Shown in pieces: positions 23,417 through 32,210 of a DNA stretch of 38,037 bases. The notes under the pieces were generated by a model. The model saw only the letters and a list, made by a program, of their open reading frames with translations. It ran no database searches and was not told the origin of the DNA. The DNA comes from a virus. The position numbers and the translations under genes were made by a program. The DNA lies in the IMG/VR virus record IMGVR_UViG_3300041809_003420, positions 1-38,037 of that record; one strand, written 5' to 3'. Within the stretch, counting starts at the first letter, position 1; the number at the start of each line of letters is the position of its first letter.

Positions 23417-23908
23417 ATGACCTTTCTGCGCACGAAGAACTGGGAGCTGGTTCGAGAGGTCCTCACACATCCGAAACTGTACGGGCACATGACGGACGAC
23501 TTCGCGCCGGCGCGAGAGACGTTCGAGGTGAACCGGCATCCGGCGATCTGGTACGTGCTGGCGGTGGAAGGCACCCGGCTGCTGGGGATGTTCTGTTTTT
23601 TCCCGGAGAACGACATTTGCTGGGCGGCGCACGCGGCGCTGCTGCGGAGAGTTCCGCCGGCGCTGACGCGAAAGGCCGGGCGCGAGGTGGTTGCCTGGCT
23701 GTGGGAGCACACCGCCTGCAGGCGGCTGACGGCCAGCGTGCCCGAGTGCAACCGGGCGGCGGTGCGGTATGGGCTCGATGAGGAAGGAATGCACCTGCGG
23801 CCCTACGGCATCAATGAGAAGTCATTTCTGAAGGACGGCAAGCTGTGGGACCAGATCCTCATGGGTCGCAGCAGACCGGGGGGAGTAACTCAGTGCCATC
23901 GATCGTAA
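23417..23908 (+). CDS. gp14-like / GNAT-fold protein
   Basis: A 163-aa protein in the place of P22 gp14 (about 172 aa; Pfam DUF2824, which I recall as acetyltransferase-like). It has the GNAT plan: AIWYVLAVEGTRLLGMFCFFP strands, LTRKAGREVVAWLWEHT helix, ACRRLTASVPECNRAAVRYG and a final LWDQILM strand. P22 gp14 is needed for correct ejection-protein function. This gene leads the gp14, gp7, gp20, gp16 order. Its last 16 bases overlap the next gene. Confidence 0.72.
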   Translation: MTFLRTKNWELVREVLTHPKLYGHMTDDFAPARETFEVNRHPAIWYVLAVEGTRLLGMFCFFPENDICWAAHAALLRRVPPALTRKAGREVVAWLWEHTACRRLTASVPECNRAAVRYGLDEEGMHLRPYGINEKSFLKDGKLWDQILMGRSRPGGVTQCHRS

Positions 23909-24861
23909 CGAGCATCATCGGAGGGATTCAGGGGTCGTCGGCGGCGCACAATGCGGCCAACTCGCTGACCAGCGCATACAACACGGCGGGACAGACCGTG
24001 GTGAATGCAGCGAACGCGGTGAACCCGACGATTACCAGCGCGGCGGGGACCGCGGCGAATAATGTGATCGCGGCCGGGACGACGGCGGGGACGAATGCGG
24101 TGGGTACGGCCGCGACCGGCACGGCGGCGCTGAGTCCCTATACGACAGCGGGATCGACGGCGGCAAACAACCTGTCGGCGGCGCTGCAGCCGGGCGGCGC
24201 GTTGGACACACCGTTCACGGCGCAGACCATGGCGTCGATGTCGCCGGGGTACCAGTTCGAGCAGGCGCAGGGAGACGCGGGAGTGCAGCGCGCGGCCGCG
24301 GCGGCGGGGCTGACGGGCTCAGGCGGGACGATGAAGGCCCTGAGCGCCTACAACCAAAACCTGGCCAGCACGGCATACCAGAACGCATTCCAGGATTACA
24401 CCACTCAGAACCAAAACCTGTTCAACAATCTCAACAGCCAGGCGCAGCAGGGGCAGACGGCGGCGACCACGGCGGCGGGGATGAACACGCAGGCGAGCGA
24501 GTATGCCGGAACGACGGGAGTCGGCACCACGGAAGTGGGAAACAACCTGAACGTGCAGGCGGCCAATACGACGGCGCAGAATACGCTCTCCGCAAACAAC
24601 TACCTGGCTAACACGCAAGTCGGCGCGGGACAGGCGACGGCGCAGGGCGACATCGGCGCTGCGAATGCCTGGAACGGAATGCTGGGGTCGCTGGGGACGG
24701 CGGGGAACAACCTCGTGACGGGCGGCACGGGCATGTTCACGAATCCGTTTGCCGCGAGCTCGAGCGTCGGCAACGGTGGCATGTCGAACATCTCCACCGG
24801 ATACGGCATCGATCCGTTTGCGGGGTATGTGGCCGGAATGAACAACGGTCTAGGGGGATAG
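23893..24861 (+). CDS. Ejection protein, gp7 position
   Basis: A 322-aa Ala/Asn/Thr/Gly-rich protein starting at GTG 23893 behind GGGGAG. The centre has SPGYQFEQAQGDAGVQRAA and GGTMKALSAYNQNLASTAYQ, a motif typical of podovirus DNA-transfer proteins. P22 gp7 (about 229 aa) is packaged in the head and ejected into the cell envelope with gp20 and gp16 to form a DNA conduit. An N-terminal region of Ala/Asn repeats (residues 20-100) could insert in membranes. Assignment rests on motif and gene order. Confidence 0.78.
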   Translation: MPSIVTSIIGGIQGSSAAHNAANSLTSAYNTAGQTVVNAANAVNPTITSAAGTAANNVIAAGTTAGTNAVGTAATGTAALSPYTTAGSTAANNLSAALQPGGALDTPFTAQTMASMSPGYQFEQAQGDAGVQRAAAAAGLTGSGGTMKALSAYNQNLASTAYQNAFQDYTTQNQNLFNNLNSQAQQGQTAATTAAGMNTQASEYAGTTGVGTTEVGNNLNVQAANTTAQNTLSANNYLANTQVGAGQATAQGDIGAANAWNGMLGSLGTAGNNLVTGGTGMFTNPFAASSSVGNGGMSNISTGYGIDPFAGYVAGMNNGLGG

Positions 24862-24863
24862 CG

Positions 24864-25016
24864 ATGGCGACGGTCACTCCAGAAACGACGGCGCCGGCGG
24901 CCGCACCGGCGAAGACGAAGTGGGATCCACATTCGGCGGCGCACGCGCGGCGCAGACGGTCGCCCAAGCATCCGCCTGCAGGGTGGAGTCCACGACGGCC
25001 GAAAGGAACCCAGTAA
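24864..25016 (+). CDS. Very short basic protein, 50 aa
   Basis: A 50-aa gene between two ejection genes, starting two bases after one stop and ending directly before the next ATG. A Thr/Ala/Pro start is followed by AHARRRRSPKHPPAGWSPRRPK, which is strongly basic. AGGGGGA precedes the ATG. It could bind DNA in the capsid (inference from charge). The tight packing supports it being real, but no homologue is recognised. Confidence 0.5.
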   Translation: MATVTPETTAPAAAPAKTKWDPHSAAHARRRRSPKHPPAGWSPRRPKGTQ

Positions 25017-26912
25017 ATGCCAGTCGATATGGCGCCGCCGACTTACTTCGGCAACTTACCGCCGATCCAATCGCCGCAGAGCGATCAGAATTTCCTGCAG
25101 ATGGCGCAGCAGGCGGAAGCGCTGAACACGGCGAAACAGTTGTCCCCCTACCAGGTGGCCGGGGCCGCGGCCGGCGTGCAGGGGCAGCAGTTGCAGATCC
25201 AGCAGCAGCAACTTGAGATTCAGAGCCAGGAGGGCCTGATGAAAGCGTACCTGGCGGCGAACGGCGATCCCGATAAGGCAACGCAGATCGCTCCGCAGTA
25301 CGGGGTGCTTCCGAAAGACATCATGGCGTTCCGCACCAACATGATGAACCTGGCGAAGACGAAGAGCGAGGTGGACAAGAACGTCCAGGATGTTACGGAC
25401 GAATGGCACGACACGCTGCACAACGCCTATCAGCCGGTGGTGGACGAGCCCGACCCGGCCAAGCAGGCGCAGATGGTGGCGACCATCAATCAAGGGCTGC
25501 TGCAGCGGTACCCGAACAAACAGGCCAGCGACCTGGTGCAGTGGACGGACCCCAACGCATTCAAGATGGCCATGGCGGCCTATACCACCGATAAGTGGAC
25601 CACGGCACAAGGCGCGCTGATGCGCGGGGCGGCGGCGGGGACGAACGCGGGAACGAACGTCACCAAAGAGAACGCGGAGCTGCCGGCGCAGCAGGCGGCC
25701 TCGGAGCTGGCGCTCCGGAGCAGCACGGCCGGCCAGCTGGGCGCGGCGACGGCGCCGGATGCGTACGATCAGATCCGCGACAGCTACATCGCCAAGGGCG
25801 GCAACCAGGCGATCTTCCCGCCGTCGCGGATGGTCTACGACCAGACGGGCGCGATGGTGCCGGCGCAGAGGATGGCGATCCAACGGGCCGGAATGACAGC
25901 GGAGCAGCGGACGCAGGCGGACCAGGCGGCCGCGGTCGCGGCGCAGAACGCGAAGCCGAAGACGGAAGCGGAGCTCGCGGCCACGGCCAACGATCCGACG
26001 AAGAGCCAGGCGGAGCGAGACCAGGCTACGGCGGCGTTGAAGACGCTGGACGCATCGAAGATCGCGGCGCGGCCAGTGGTGAACGTAAATACCACGGCGC
26101 CGGGCCTTCCCGCGAACCCCAACCAGCAGCAGCAGCAGTTGAGCGGCGAGGCATTCCTGGGTTCTCTACCGCCGGGGACGGCGGCGCAGATCCGCGCGAT
26201 CGCGGAGGGGCGGGCGGTGATGCCAAGCGCAGCCACGCGCAGCCAGGCGGCGATTCAAATTCGCAACGCGGTGTTCCAGTACGACCCGACTTACTCGGAT
26301 CAGCGGGCACAGGTACGCAAGGCGTTCACCACGGGCAGCGACGGGCGCAACATTGGAGCGCTCAACACGGCCGCGGTCCACCTGGATCAATTCGCGGACG
26401 CGGCGACGGCGATGCAGAACGGAAGCTTCACGCCGGGGAACGCGGTGTGGAACTCGCTGCGATCCACGTTCGGATCGACGGCGCCGACGAACTTCCAGAC
26501 TTTGAAGACGGCCGTCTCGGGCGAGATGGCGTCGGCGCTGAAGGGCAACGCCACGGACCCGGAGATTGCGAACGTATCGAAGGCGATCGACGAAGCCAAT
26601 TCACCGGCGCAGTTACAGGGTGTGGTGGAGACCAATCTACATGTGCTGGGGGCGAAGCTGAGCACTTACCAGCAGCGGTACCAGCAGCAGATTCCAGGCG
26701 ACCAGGTGTGGAGTCCAGTGCTGCCAGCGGCGAAGGGAGTGTTTTCAAAGCATGGGTTCGATCCCACGGCGCCGGCAGGACAGGCGCCCCCAGCGAATCC
26801 AGCGGCGACGACTTACAAACAAACAGCCACCGGTCCGAACGGGCACAAGATCGGATCGAATGACGGCGGCAGAACGTGGTTTGACGCGCAGACGGGGACG
26901 AGGATCCAATGA
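25017..26912 (+). CDS. Ejection protein, gp20 position
   Basis: A 631-aa virion protein in the place of P22 gp20 (about 471 aa). It is mostly alpha-helical, with long Gln/Ala-rich stretches (QGQQLQIQQQQLEIQSQEG near residue 60; AELAATANDPTKSQAERDQA near 325) and a Pro/Ala C-terminus. No enzymatic motif is visible. In P22, gp20 joins gp7 and gp16 in the conduit that carries DNA across the envelope. The ATG directly follows the preceding stop; the stop overlaps the next start (ATGA at 26909). Confidence 0.72.
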   Translation: MPVDMAPPTYFGNLPPIQSPQSDQNFLQMAQQAEALNTAKQLSPYQVAGAAAGVQGQQLQIQQQQLEIQSQEGLMKAYLAANGDPDKATQIAPQYGVLPKDIMAFRTNMMNLAKTKSEVDKNVQDVTDEWHDTLHNAYQPVVDEPDPAKQAQMVATINQGLLQRYPNKQASDLVQWTDPNAFKMAMAAYTTDKWTTAQGALMRGAAAGTNAGTNVTKENAELPAQQAASELALRSSTAGQLGAATAPDAYDQIRDSYIAKGGNQAIFPPSRMVYDQTGAMVPAQRMAIQRAGMTAEQRTQADQAAAVAAQNAKPKTEAELAATANDPTKSQAERDQATAALKTLDASKIAARPVVNVNTTAPGLPANPNQQQQQLSGEAFLGSLPPGTAAQIRAIAEGRAVMPSAATRSQAAIQIRNAVFQYDPTYSDQRAQVRKAFTTGSDGRNIGALNTAAVHLDQFADAATAMQNGSFTPGNAVWNSLRSTFGSTAPTNFQTLKTAVSGEMASALKGNATDPEIANVSKAIDEANSPAQLQGVVETNLHVLGAKLSTYQQRYQQQIPGDQVWSPVLPAAKGVFSKHGFDPTAPAGQAPPANPAATTYKQTATGPNGHKIGSNDGGRTWFDAQTGTRIQ

Positions 26913-29900
26913 CACCCGGACTCCCGCCTGGATACAGGCTCGATCCGCCGCCGCCAACACCGACGCCAGGCGCGGGCGGAGGAGGAGTGCCGGCGGGATA
27001 CAAGCTGGATCAGCCGAAGAGCGGCAACTGGCTGGACAGCGTAAGAGACTACGCGGCGGGCGCGTGGGACAACTTGATGCAAACCGGCCAGGGGATGATC
27101 AACACCGTGGCGCACCCCATCGAGACGGCGGTGGGAATCGGCAAGGCGCAGGACGCACTCCGGATCAAGGCGGAAGACGCATTCAAACGCGGCGATTACG
27201 TGGAAGGCGTCCGGCACGTGCTGGACTATGCCATTCCCGTGGTTGGTCCGGCTATCGACCAGTTGGGCGACCAGGCGCGGAGTGGACAGGTAGCGCGCTC
27301 GCTGGGGGGAGCCACGGCTTTGGGCCTGCAGCTCGCTGGGCCGACTGCGCTAGCACGGACGGTTCCAGCGCCTCCGCCTGGTGCGGCAGCGGCTCCGGAG
27401 GCAAGCGGCGGCATTGTATCGACCACGCTGAATCCCACGCAGCAGGCGGCGGTGGACTACCTGCGCGCGAACGATGTGCCGTTGAACGCGGGGACGGTGA
27501 CGGGGAATAAATTCCTGAAAGGCGCGCAGGCGCTGGCGCAGAACCAACCGCTGGGGGCTGGAGTGGCCGCCACGGCGGCGCGGGCCACGGAGGCCGGACT
27601 GACTCGAGTGGCCGGCGACCTGGCCGACCAGGCGCACCCCGCGGCGGTTACGCCGGAGTCGGCAGGCGCGGCGGTGTCGGATGCCCTGGCGCAGAAAATC
27701 GCGAACCTGAAGCTGCGGGAAGACGAATCGTACGGGGTGGCCTGGAAGGGCGCGGACGATCCGCAATACGCCGAGCAAGTGCCAGTGAAGACGGTTCAGC
27801 GGCCGATCTCCGATGCGACCGGGCGGCCGACAGGGAAGACGGAATCCGTGCCGGTCATGGGCACGGTGCAGATGCCGGTGGATGTGCGCGGGATCAAGCA
27901 GCAACTCGGGCCAGTCTTCGACTCCATGCAGTGGATGCCGGCGAGCGACCAGGCATCGAGCGCGGGCTACCAGGCGGCGAAGAGAATCCTCAACGGTCCG
28001 GACTTCATCCCGGCACCGGCGGCGGAGCAGGGGCTCGGCGGCTTGAAAACGATGGCGCGCGCCGACAATGTGAACCTGCGGAACACGGCGCAGGGGATGG
28101 CGGCCGGTCTGATCCCCGATCTGCAGGAAGCGGTCAACGAGGCGGTGGCAAAGACCGGATCGGATGCGCTGGCGGGACTGCAGGACGGGCGGGCGGCGCA
28201 CGCGAGCAAGATGGAGATCGCGGACCTGGCGGACCAGCTCCGGGACGAGCCGGTGCAGACGTTCAACAAACTGACGTGGCAGAACGACACCGGGATTGCT
28301 TTCGCGCGGAAGATCGCGGACCAGGCGCCGGACGTGCTGCCGCAAATCGGGCGCGCCTTCATCACCAAGCTGTTCGACCAGGCGACGGCGGAGGGCGGAT
28401 TTTCGCGGGCGCAAGGGATCGCGAAGCAATGGGAAAACCTGGGACCGCAGATGAAGCAACTGATGTATCCGAATCCGGGGCTGCGGAACTCTCTCGACAA
28501 TTTCTTTCTGGGCGCGAAGCTGGTGAGCGAGAATCCGAATCCGAGCGGTACGGCCGTGGTGGGCTCGCTGATCCCGGGTGGGATGCTGACGATCCACAAC
28601 CCGGTGATGGGCGGCAGTTGGCTGCTGGGCGGATATGCGGCAGCGAAGCTGCTGTTTTCGCCGGCCGGGGTCAAGTTACTCACCGGCGGCCTGAAGGCGG
28701 AAGCGCCTGGCGCGGCGGCGTTACGAGCATCACAGATTTTGCGAATAGCGGGAGACGACGATGTAACCCCGGTTCCCCCTGGCGGAGGCGGTCCGCCGTC
28801 GACGCCGGGAGGGGGTGGCGCGGCAGAGCCTATTCCTGCCGCATCGCCAGGGGTATTGAACGCGAGGCCGGAAGGGCCTAACATTCCAACAGGAGCATCC
28901 GATGCAGGGAACGCAGACAACGGTTCGTATCGACCCAACCACGGAGAAGGGGCAGCGGTACATCCGGCTGATCGAACAGTCGCGGCAGTTGGCCCGAGCC
29001 CGACAGGAGGCAGCGCGACAAGCATCCCTGTCCCAGGCTCCAGCCGCGCCCCCTACCAAGCCAACTACGCGGTAAGGGAACTGGCGGACGTCCAGACGTC
29101 CCACAACGGCCTGAGCTTCGCGCCCAACGAGAAGTACGGGCTGACAAACGATCGCGACTACACGAGGCCCGAGAATCAATCGAAGATTTTCAACGGCGCG
29201 ACGGCGGGCCAGTTCGACCCACGGTATCTGATCACCGACAATCCGGACGCCTCGAACGGGCCGCCGCTGATCGACAGTAGCGGCAACGTGCTTGGCGGAA
29301 ACGGCCGAGGCATGACCCTGCAACGGGTCTATGCGAATAACCCCACGGGAGCGCAGGCATACCGGGATCTGCTGGTGCAGAAGGCGGCGCAGTTCGGGCA
29401 GGCCCCGGCGCGGATCCAGGCGATGAAGCAACCGGTGCTGGTGCGGGAAATCGCCGACTCGGATGTGCCCAGTACGCAGGCGAAGCAAACGGCAGTCACG
29501 AATTTCAACGTGAAGGGGACGGCGGAGCTCCGGCCGGCGGAACAGGCGATCGCGGATTCGCGGCGCGTGTCGCAAGGGACGCTGGACGACATCGCGCGGC
29601 GGCTGGACGCCAAGCCGGATTCCTCGCTGGCACAGATTCTGAACAGCGGGGATGGCGCGGACGTACTGCAAAGGATGATCGGCGACGGGGCGATCAACCC
29701 GCAAGAGGCTGCGGCGTATGTCTCGAACGGCAAGTTAACGGACGCGGGAAAGGCGCGCATTTCGAAAGCCATGCTGGGACGCTTCTTCCGCGATCCGGCG
29801 CAGATCGACCGGACGCCGGCGCCGGTGCTCGACAAGTTGCAGCGTTTGGCGGCGCCGCTGGCAAAGGTGGAGAGCCAGAAGGGATGGAGTCTGACCCCGC

Positions 29901-30181
29901 ACGTGCACGGTGCGCTCGATTTGCTGGAAGAAGCGCGAGCACGGGGTTCGAACCTGGACGATGCGCTGAGCCAGGGCGGACTTTTCGGCGATCAGAAATA
30001 TTCGACGCAGGCGATCGCGCTCGCCAAGCAATTGCAGTCGGCAGCCCCCACGGCGCTGACTCAGGCGGTTCGCGCTTATGCGCAGGACGCGCGGTTTGCA
30101 GGCGAGGGGTCGGGGTTGTTTGGCGAGCCACCGACGCCGGCGCAGGCCTTCGAGGCGGCTTTCCCCACGGTGAAAAAATAG
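26909..30181 (+). CDS. Large ejection protein with C-terminal ddrB/ParB-like domain
   Basis: A 1090-aa protein in the place of P22 gp16 (about 609 aa). Residues 1-40 hold a repeated GYRLD/GYKLD motif in Pro/Gly-rich sequence; 45-600 are helical ejection-protein-like. Residues about 714-870 resemble the ddrB-type ParB superfamily domain of polyvalent phage proteins: YAVRELADVQTSHNGLSF, FDPRYLITDN, GPPLIDSSGNVLGGNGRG and KQPVLVREI. The following NFNVKGTAELRPAEQAIADS and LTDAGKARISKAMLGRFF fit the helical part that usually follows. Being injected with the DNA, it could act at once in the new host, for example on DNA or against host defence. The ParB link is by motif only. Confidence 0.72.
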   Translation: MTPGLPPGYRLDPPPPTPTPGAGGGGVPAGYKLDQPKSGNWLDSVRDYAAGAWDNLMQTGQGMINTVAHPIETAVGIGKAQDALRIKAEDAFKRGDYVEGVRHVLDYAIPVVGPAIDQLGDQARSGQVARSLGGATALGLQLAGPTALARTVPAPPPGAAAAPEASGGIVSTTLNPTQQAAVDYLRANDVPLNAGTVTGNKFLKGAQALAQNQPLGAGVAATAARATEAGLTRVAGDLADQAHPAAVTPESAGAAVSDALAQKIANLKLREDESYGVAWKGADDPQYAEQVPVKTVQRPISDATGRPTGKTESVPVMGTVQMPVDVRGIKQQLGPVFDSMQWMPASDQASSAGYQAAKRILNGPDFIPAPAAEQGLGGLKTMARADNVNLRNTAQGMAAGLIPDLQEAVNEAVAKTGSDALAGLQDGRAAHASKMEIADLADQLRDEPVQTFNKLTWQNDTGIAFARKIADQAPDVLPQIGRAFITKLFDQATAEGGFSRAQGIAKQWENLGPQMKQLMYPNPGLRNSLDNFFLGAKLVSENPNPSGTAVVGSLIPGGMLTIHNPVMGGSWLLGGYAAAKLLFSPAGVKLLTGGLKAEAPGAAALRASQILRIAGDDDVTPVPPGGGGPPSTPGGGGAAEPIPAASPGVLNARPEGPNIPTGASDAGNADNGSYRPNHGEGAAVHPADRTVAAVGPSPTGGSATSIPVPGSSRAPYQANYAVRELADVQTSHNGLSFAPNEKYGLTNDRDYTRPENQSKIFNGATAGQFDPRYLITDNPDASNGPPLIDSSGNVLGGNGRGMTLQRVYANNPTGAQAYRDLLVQKAAQFGQAPARIQAMKQPVLVREIADSDVPSTQAKQTAVTNFNVKGTAELRPAEQAIADSRRVSQGTLDDIARRLDAKPDSSLAQILNSGDGADVLQRMIGDGAINPQEAAAYVSNGKLTDAGKARISKAMLGRFFRDPAQIDRTPAPVLDKLQRLAAPLAKVESQKGWSLTPHVHGALDLLEEARARGSNLDDALSQGGLFGDQKYSTQAIALAKQLQSAAPTALTQAVRAYAQDARFAGEGSGLFGEPPTPAQAFEAAFPTVKK

Positions 30182-30198
30182 CGAGAGGATAATTCGAC

Positions 30199-30585
30199 AT
30201 GAGAGTGAACAAGACTTTGACGATAACCGCGGGCACACCGCAGAACCTGGCGGTGGCCCTGGGGATGGTAGCGAGCGCCGCGGCGCTGGCCACCGCCAAT
30301 CCGATTCTGGCGAACCGCATCGACGCGCAGATGGGGGCGGGATCGACGGGCTGGGCCTATTACATGGACCTGGCGGCGCTGGCGCCGGGAACGGTGGCCA
30401 GCACGGCGAACGCTGCGCACGTCACCCAACAGCTTCCCGTGATCACGGCGAGCATGCCCGGGCTGCCGTTCACGGATGCCTCGGCAGGCATCGGCTATGG
30501 CGGAGCGCGGGATATTACGCGCATCTGGTTCGACGTGTCGCACACGGGAGACACGGTGATTACGAGCGTGGATCTGAGGGTCTAA
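30199..30585 (+). CDS. Small structural-type protein, 128 aa
   Basis: A 128-aa beta-rich protein beginning MRVNKTLTITAGTPQNLAVALG and ending with FDVSHTGDTVITSVDLRV, with Ala/Gly/Thr-rich middle. The style is that of small decoration or head proteins. No signal peptide is evident despite a hydrophobic part at about 18-36. It ends directly before the serine recombinase ATG, so it is co-transcribed with it. Not assigned to a family. Confidence 0.6.
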   Translation: MRVNKTLTITAGTPQNLAVALGMVASAAALATANPILANRIDAQMGAGSTGWAYYMDLAALAPGTVASTANAAHVTQQLPVITASMPGLPFTDASAGIGYGGARDITRIWFDVSHTGDTVITSVDLRV

Positions 30586-31182
30586 ATGAAAGTCGCCATC
30601 TATGCGCGGGTGTCCACCGACGATCAGAACTGCGAGCTGCAGCTAGGCGCGTTGCGCGAGTACTGCAAGCGGTGGGAGTTCGAGGTGGGGAAGGAATACA
30701 TCGACAGGGGAGTCAGCGGGAAGAACGCGAGCCGGCCGGCGCTCGATGCGCTACTGAAGGACGCCAAGGACCGGCGCTTCGCGGCGGTGGTGGTGTGGAA
30801 GATCGACCGGTTCGGCCGGTCGGTGAAAAACTTCGCGAACCACCTCTGCCTGCTGGATTCCTACGGCGTGGGGTTTGTGTCGATGACGGAGATGATCGAC
30901 ACCCGCAAGAGTAATCCGATGTCCGAGCTGCTGATGAATATCCTGATCGCATTCGCGCAGTTCGAGCGATCGATCATCCAGGAGCGCGTGAAATCGGGGA
31001 TGGCGGCGGCGAAGCACAAAGGCATCCGGTGCGGGCGACCGCGGGCGGTGGTGGACCGGTCGCGGATCCGCGCCATGCACGCGGAGGGGTTTTCACTGCG
31101 GGAGATTGGGCGCAAGGTGTCGGTGAGCTATGCGACGGTGGCCAGACTGCTGGCGGAGCCTGGGGGCAAACGAAAGGCATGA
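30586..31182 (+). CDS. Serine recombinase (resolvase/invertase family)
   Basis: A 198-aa small serine recombinase. The catalytic domain (1-135) shows Arg8 and nucleophile Ser10 in IYARVSTDD, the RPALDALL helix (50-57) and KIDRFGRS with Asp74, Arg75 and Arg78. The long E-helix (FERSIIQERVKSG, 126-138) leads to GRPR and a helix-turn-helix at 158-190 (RAMHAEGFSLREIGRKVSVS). It could resolve dimers or invert a segment. Position inside the structural operon, overlapping the next fibre-like gene by ATGA, favours a link with fibre variation, as with Gin or Hin, but no inversion sites have been found. Confidence 0.9.
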   Translation: MKVAIYARVSTDDQNCELQLGALREYCKRWEFEVGKEYIDRGVSGKNASRPALDALLKDAKDRRFAAVVVWKIDRFGRSVKNFANHLCLLDSYGVGFVSMTEMIDTRKSNPMSELLMNILIAFAQFERSIIQERVKSGMAAAKHKGIRCGRPRAVVDRSRIRAMHAEGFSLREIGRKVSVSYATVARLLAEPGGKRKA

Positions 31183-32210
31183 GACGGACGATACTGTTCG
31201 GATTGGCAGCATGCTGCCTGGCGCTGCCCTGTGGGGCAGCTCTGACGACGGTGCAGGACACCCTCTACACGGCGACGGGCGGATACTGCTCGGGGACGCT
31301 AACGCTGTCGTGGCAGACGTTCACGGCACCGGAGGGGCATACGGTGTACGCGGGGTCGACGGAGGTGGCGATCGCGCCGGCGGTGAATGGGTTGACGGTG
31401 ACGCTGGAGCCGGGACAATACACGGCGAGCTATGCGATCACACCGACGGGGTGCGTGCCGGCGTATGAGCAGTGGATTGTGCCGGTCTCCTCAGGCGCGG
31501 TGAATCTGGCCGCGGTGCGGTCGATTGTCGCGCCGACGCCCTACAGCTTGATCTCGCTCGGTTGGTTGGCGCAGGGCGGCGCGACGACAGGACAGACGAT
31601 GTGCTGGCTGGGGGCGAGCTGGGGGCCGGGATTGTGCGGCGGCGGCGTGGGGTCGGTGTCGAGCGTTTTCGGCCGCATCGGGGCAGTGGTGGCCACCAGC
31701 GGCGATTACAGCTACAGCCAGATCACGGGGACGCCGAACCTGGCAGTCTACGCGCCTCTGGCCTCGCCGGCGCTTACCGGGACACCCACGGCGCCCACGG
31801 CATCGGAGGACAACGGAAGCACTCAGGTGGCGACGACGGCCTATGTCGATCGCCTGAAGGCGCGGGCGATCGGGTTCGCGTTCGACGGCGCGGGCTCGGC
31901 TCTGACCACGAGCAATCAGGCTTACTTCACGGTTCCTTTCGCGTGTGCGATTTCGGCATGGAACGCGACGGTGGATACGGGGACGGCGACGTGGACGGTC
32001 TGGAAGGTGGCCAGCGGAAGCGCGATCCCGACGAGCGGAAATTCGATTGTGGCCTCGGCGGCGCCGGCCATCTCGAGTGGAACGGCCGCGCGATCGGCAA
32101 CTCTCACGGGATGGACTACGGCGGTTTCCGCCAATGACATCTTCGGGATTGGATTCTCGGCGGTGTCGTCGGCGACGAGGGCCTCGTTGGTTTTGGAGTG
32201 CGACCAATGA
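31179..32210 (+). CDS. Exported tail-fibre-like protein
   Basis: A 343-aa protein starting at ATG 31179, overlapping the recombinase stop. Residues 1-21 form a signal peptide (RRTILFGLAACCLALPCGAA). A Cys-containing beta domain (25-130) is followed by the classic fibre linker GRIGAVVATSGDYSYSQITG, YAPLASPALTGTPTAPTASE and STQVATTAYVDRLKA, then a C-terminal beta-sandwich (FACAISAWNATVDTGTATWTV and so on). The central motif is typical of trimeric phage tail fibres. A fibre carrying a secretion signal is unusual. Its stop overlaps the next start (ATGA). Confidence 0.75.
   Translation: MRRTILFGLAACCLALPCGAALTTVQDTLYTATGGYCSGTLTLSWQTFTAPEGHTVYAGSTEVAIAPAVNGLTVTLEPGQYTASYAITPTGCVPAYEQWIVPVSSGAVNLAAVRSIVAPTPYSLISLGWLAQGGATTGQTMCWLGASWGPGLCGGGVGSVSSVFGRIGAVVATSGDYSYSQITGTPNLAVYAPLASPALTGTPTAPTASEDNGSTQVATTAYVDRLKARAIGFAFDGAGSALTTSNQAYFTVPFACAISAWNATVDTGTATWTVWKVASGSAIPTSGNSIVASAAPAISSGTAARSATLTGWTTAVSANDIFGIGFSAVSSATRASLVLECDQ

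Noticed and set aside
22512-23420. 302-aa forward frame opposite the methyltransferase
   Set aside because: The reverse frame has PGGK, FLGGG and DPPY in the right order.
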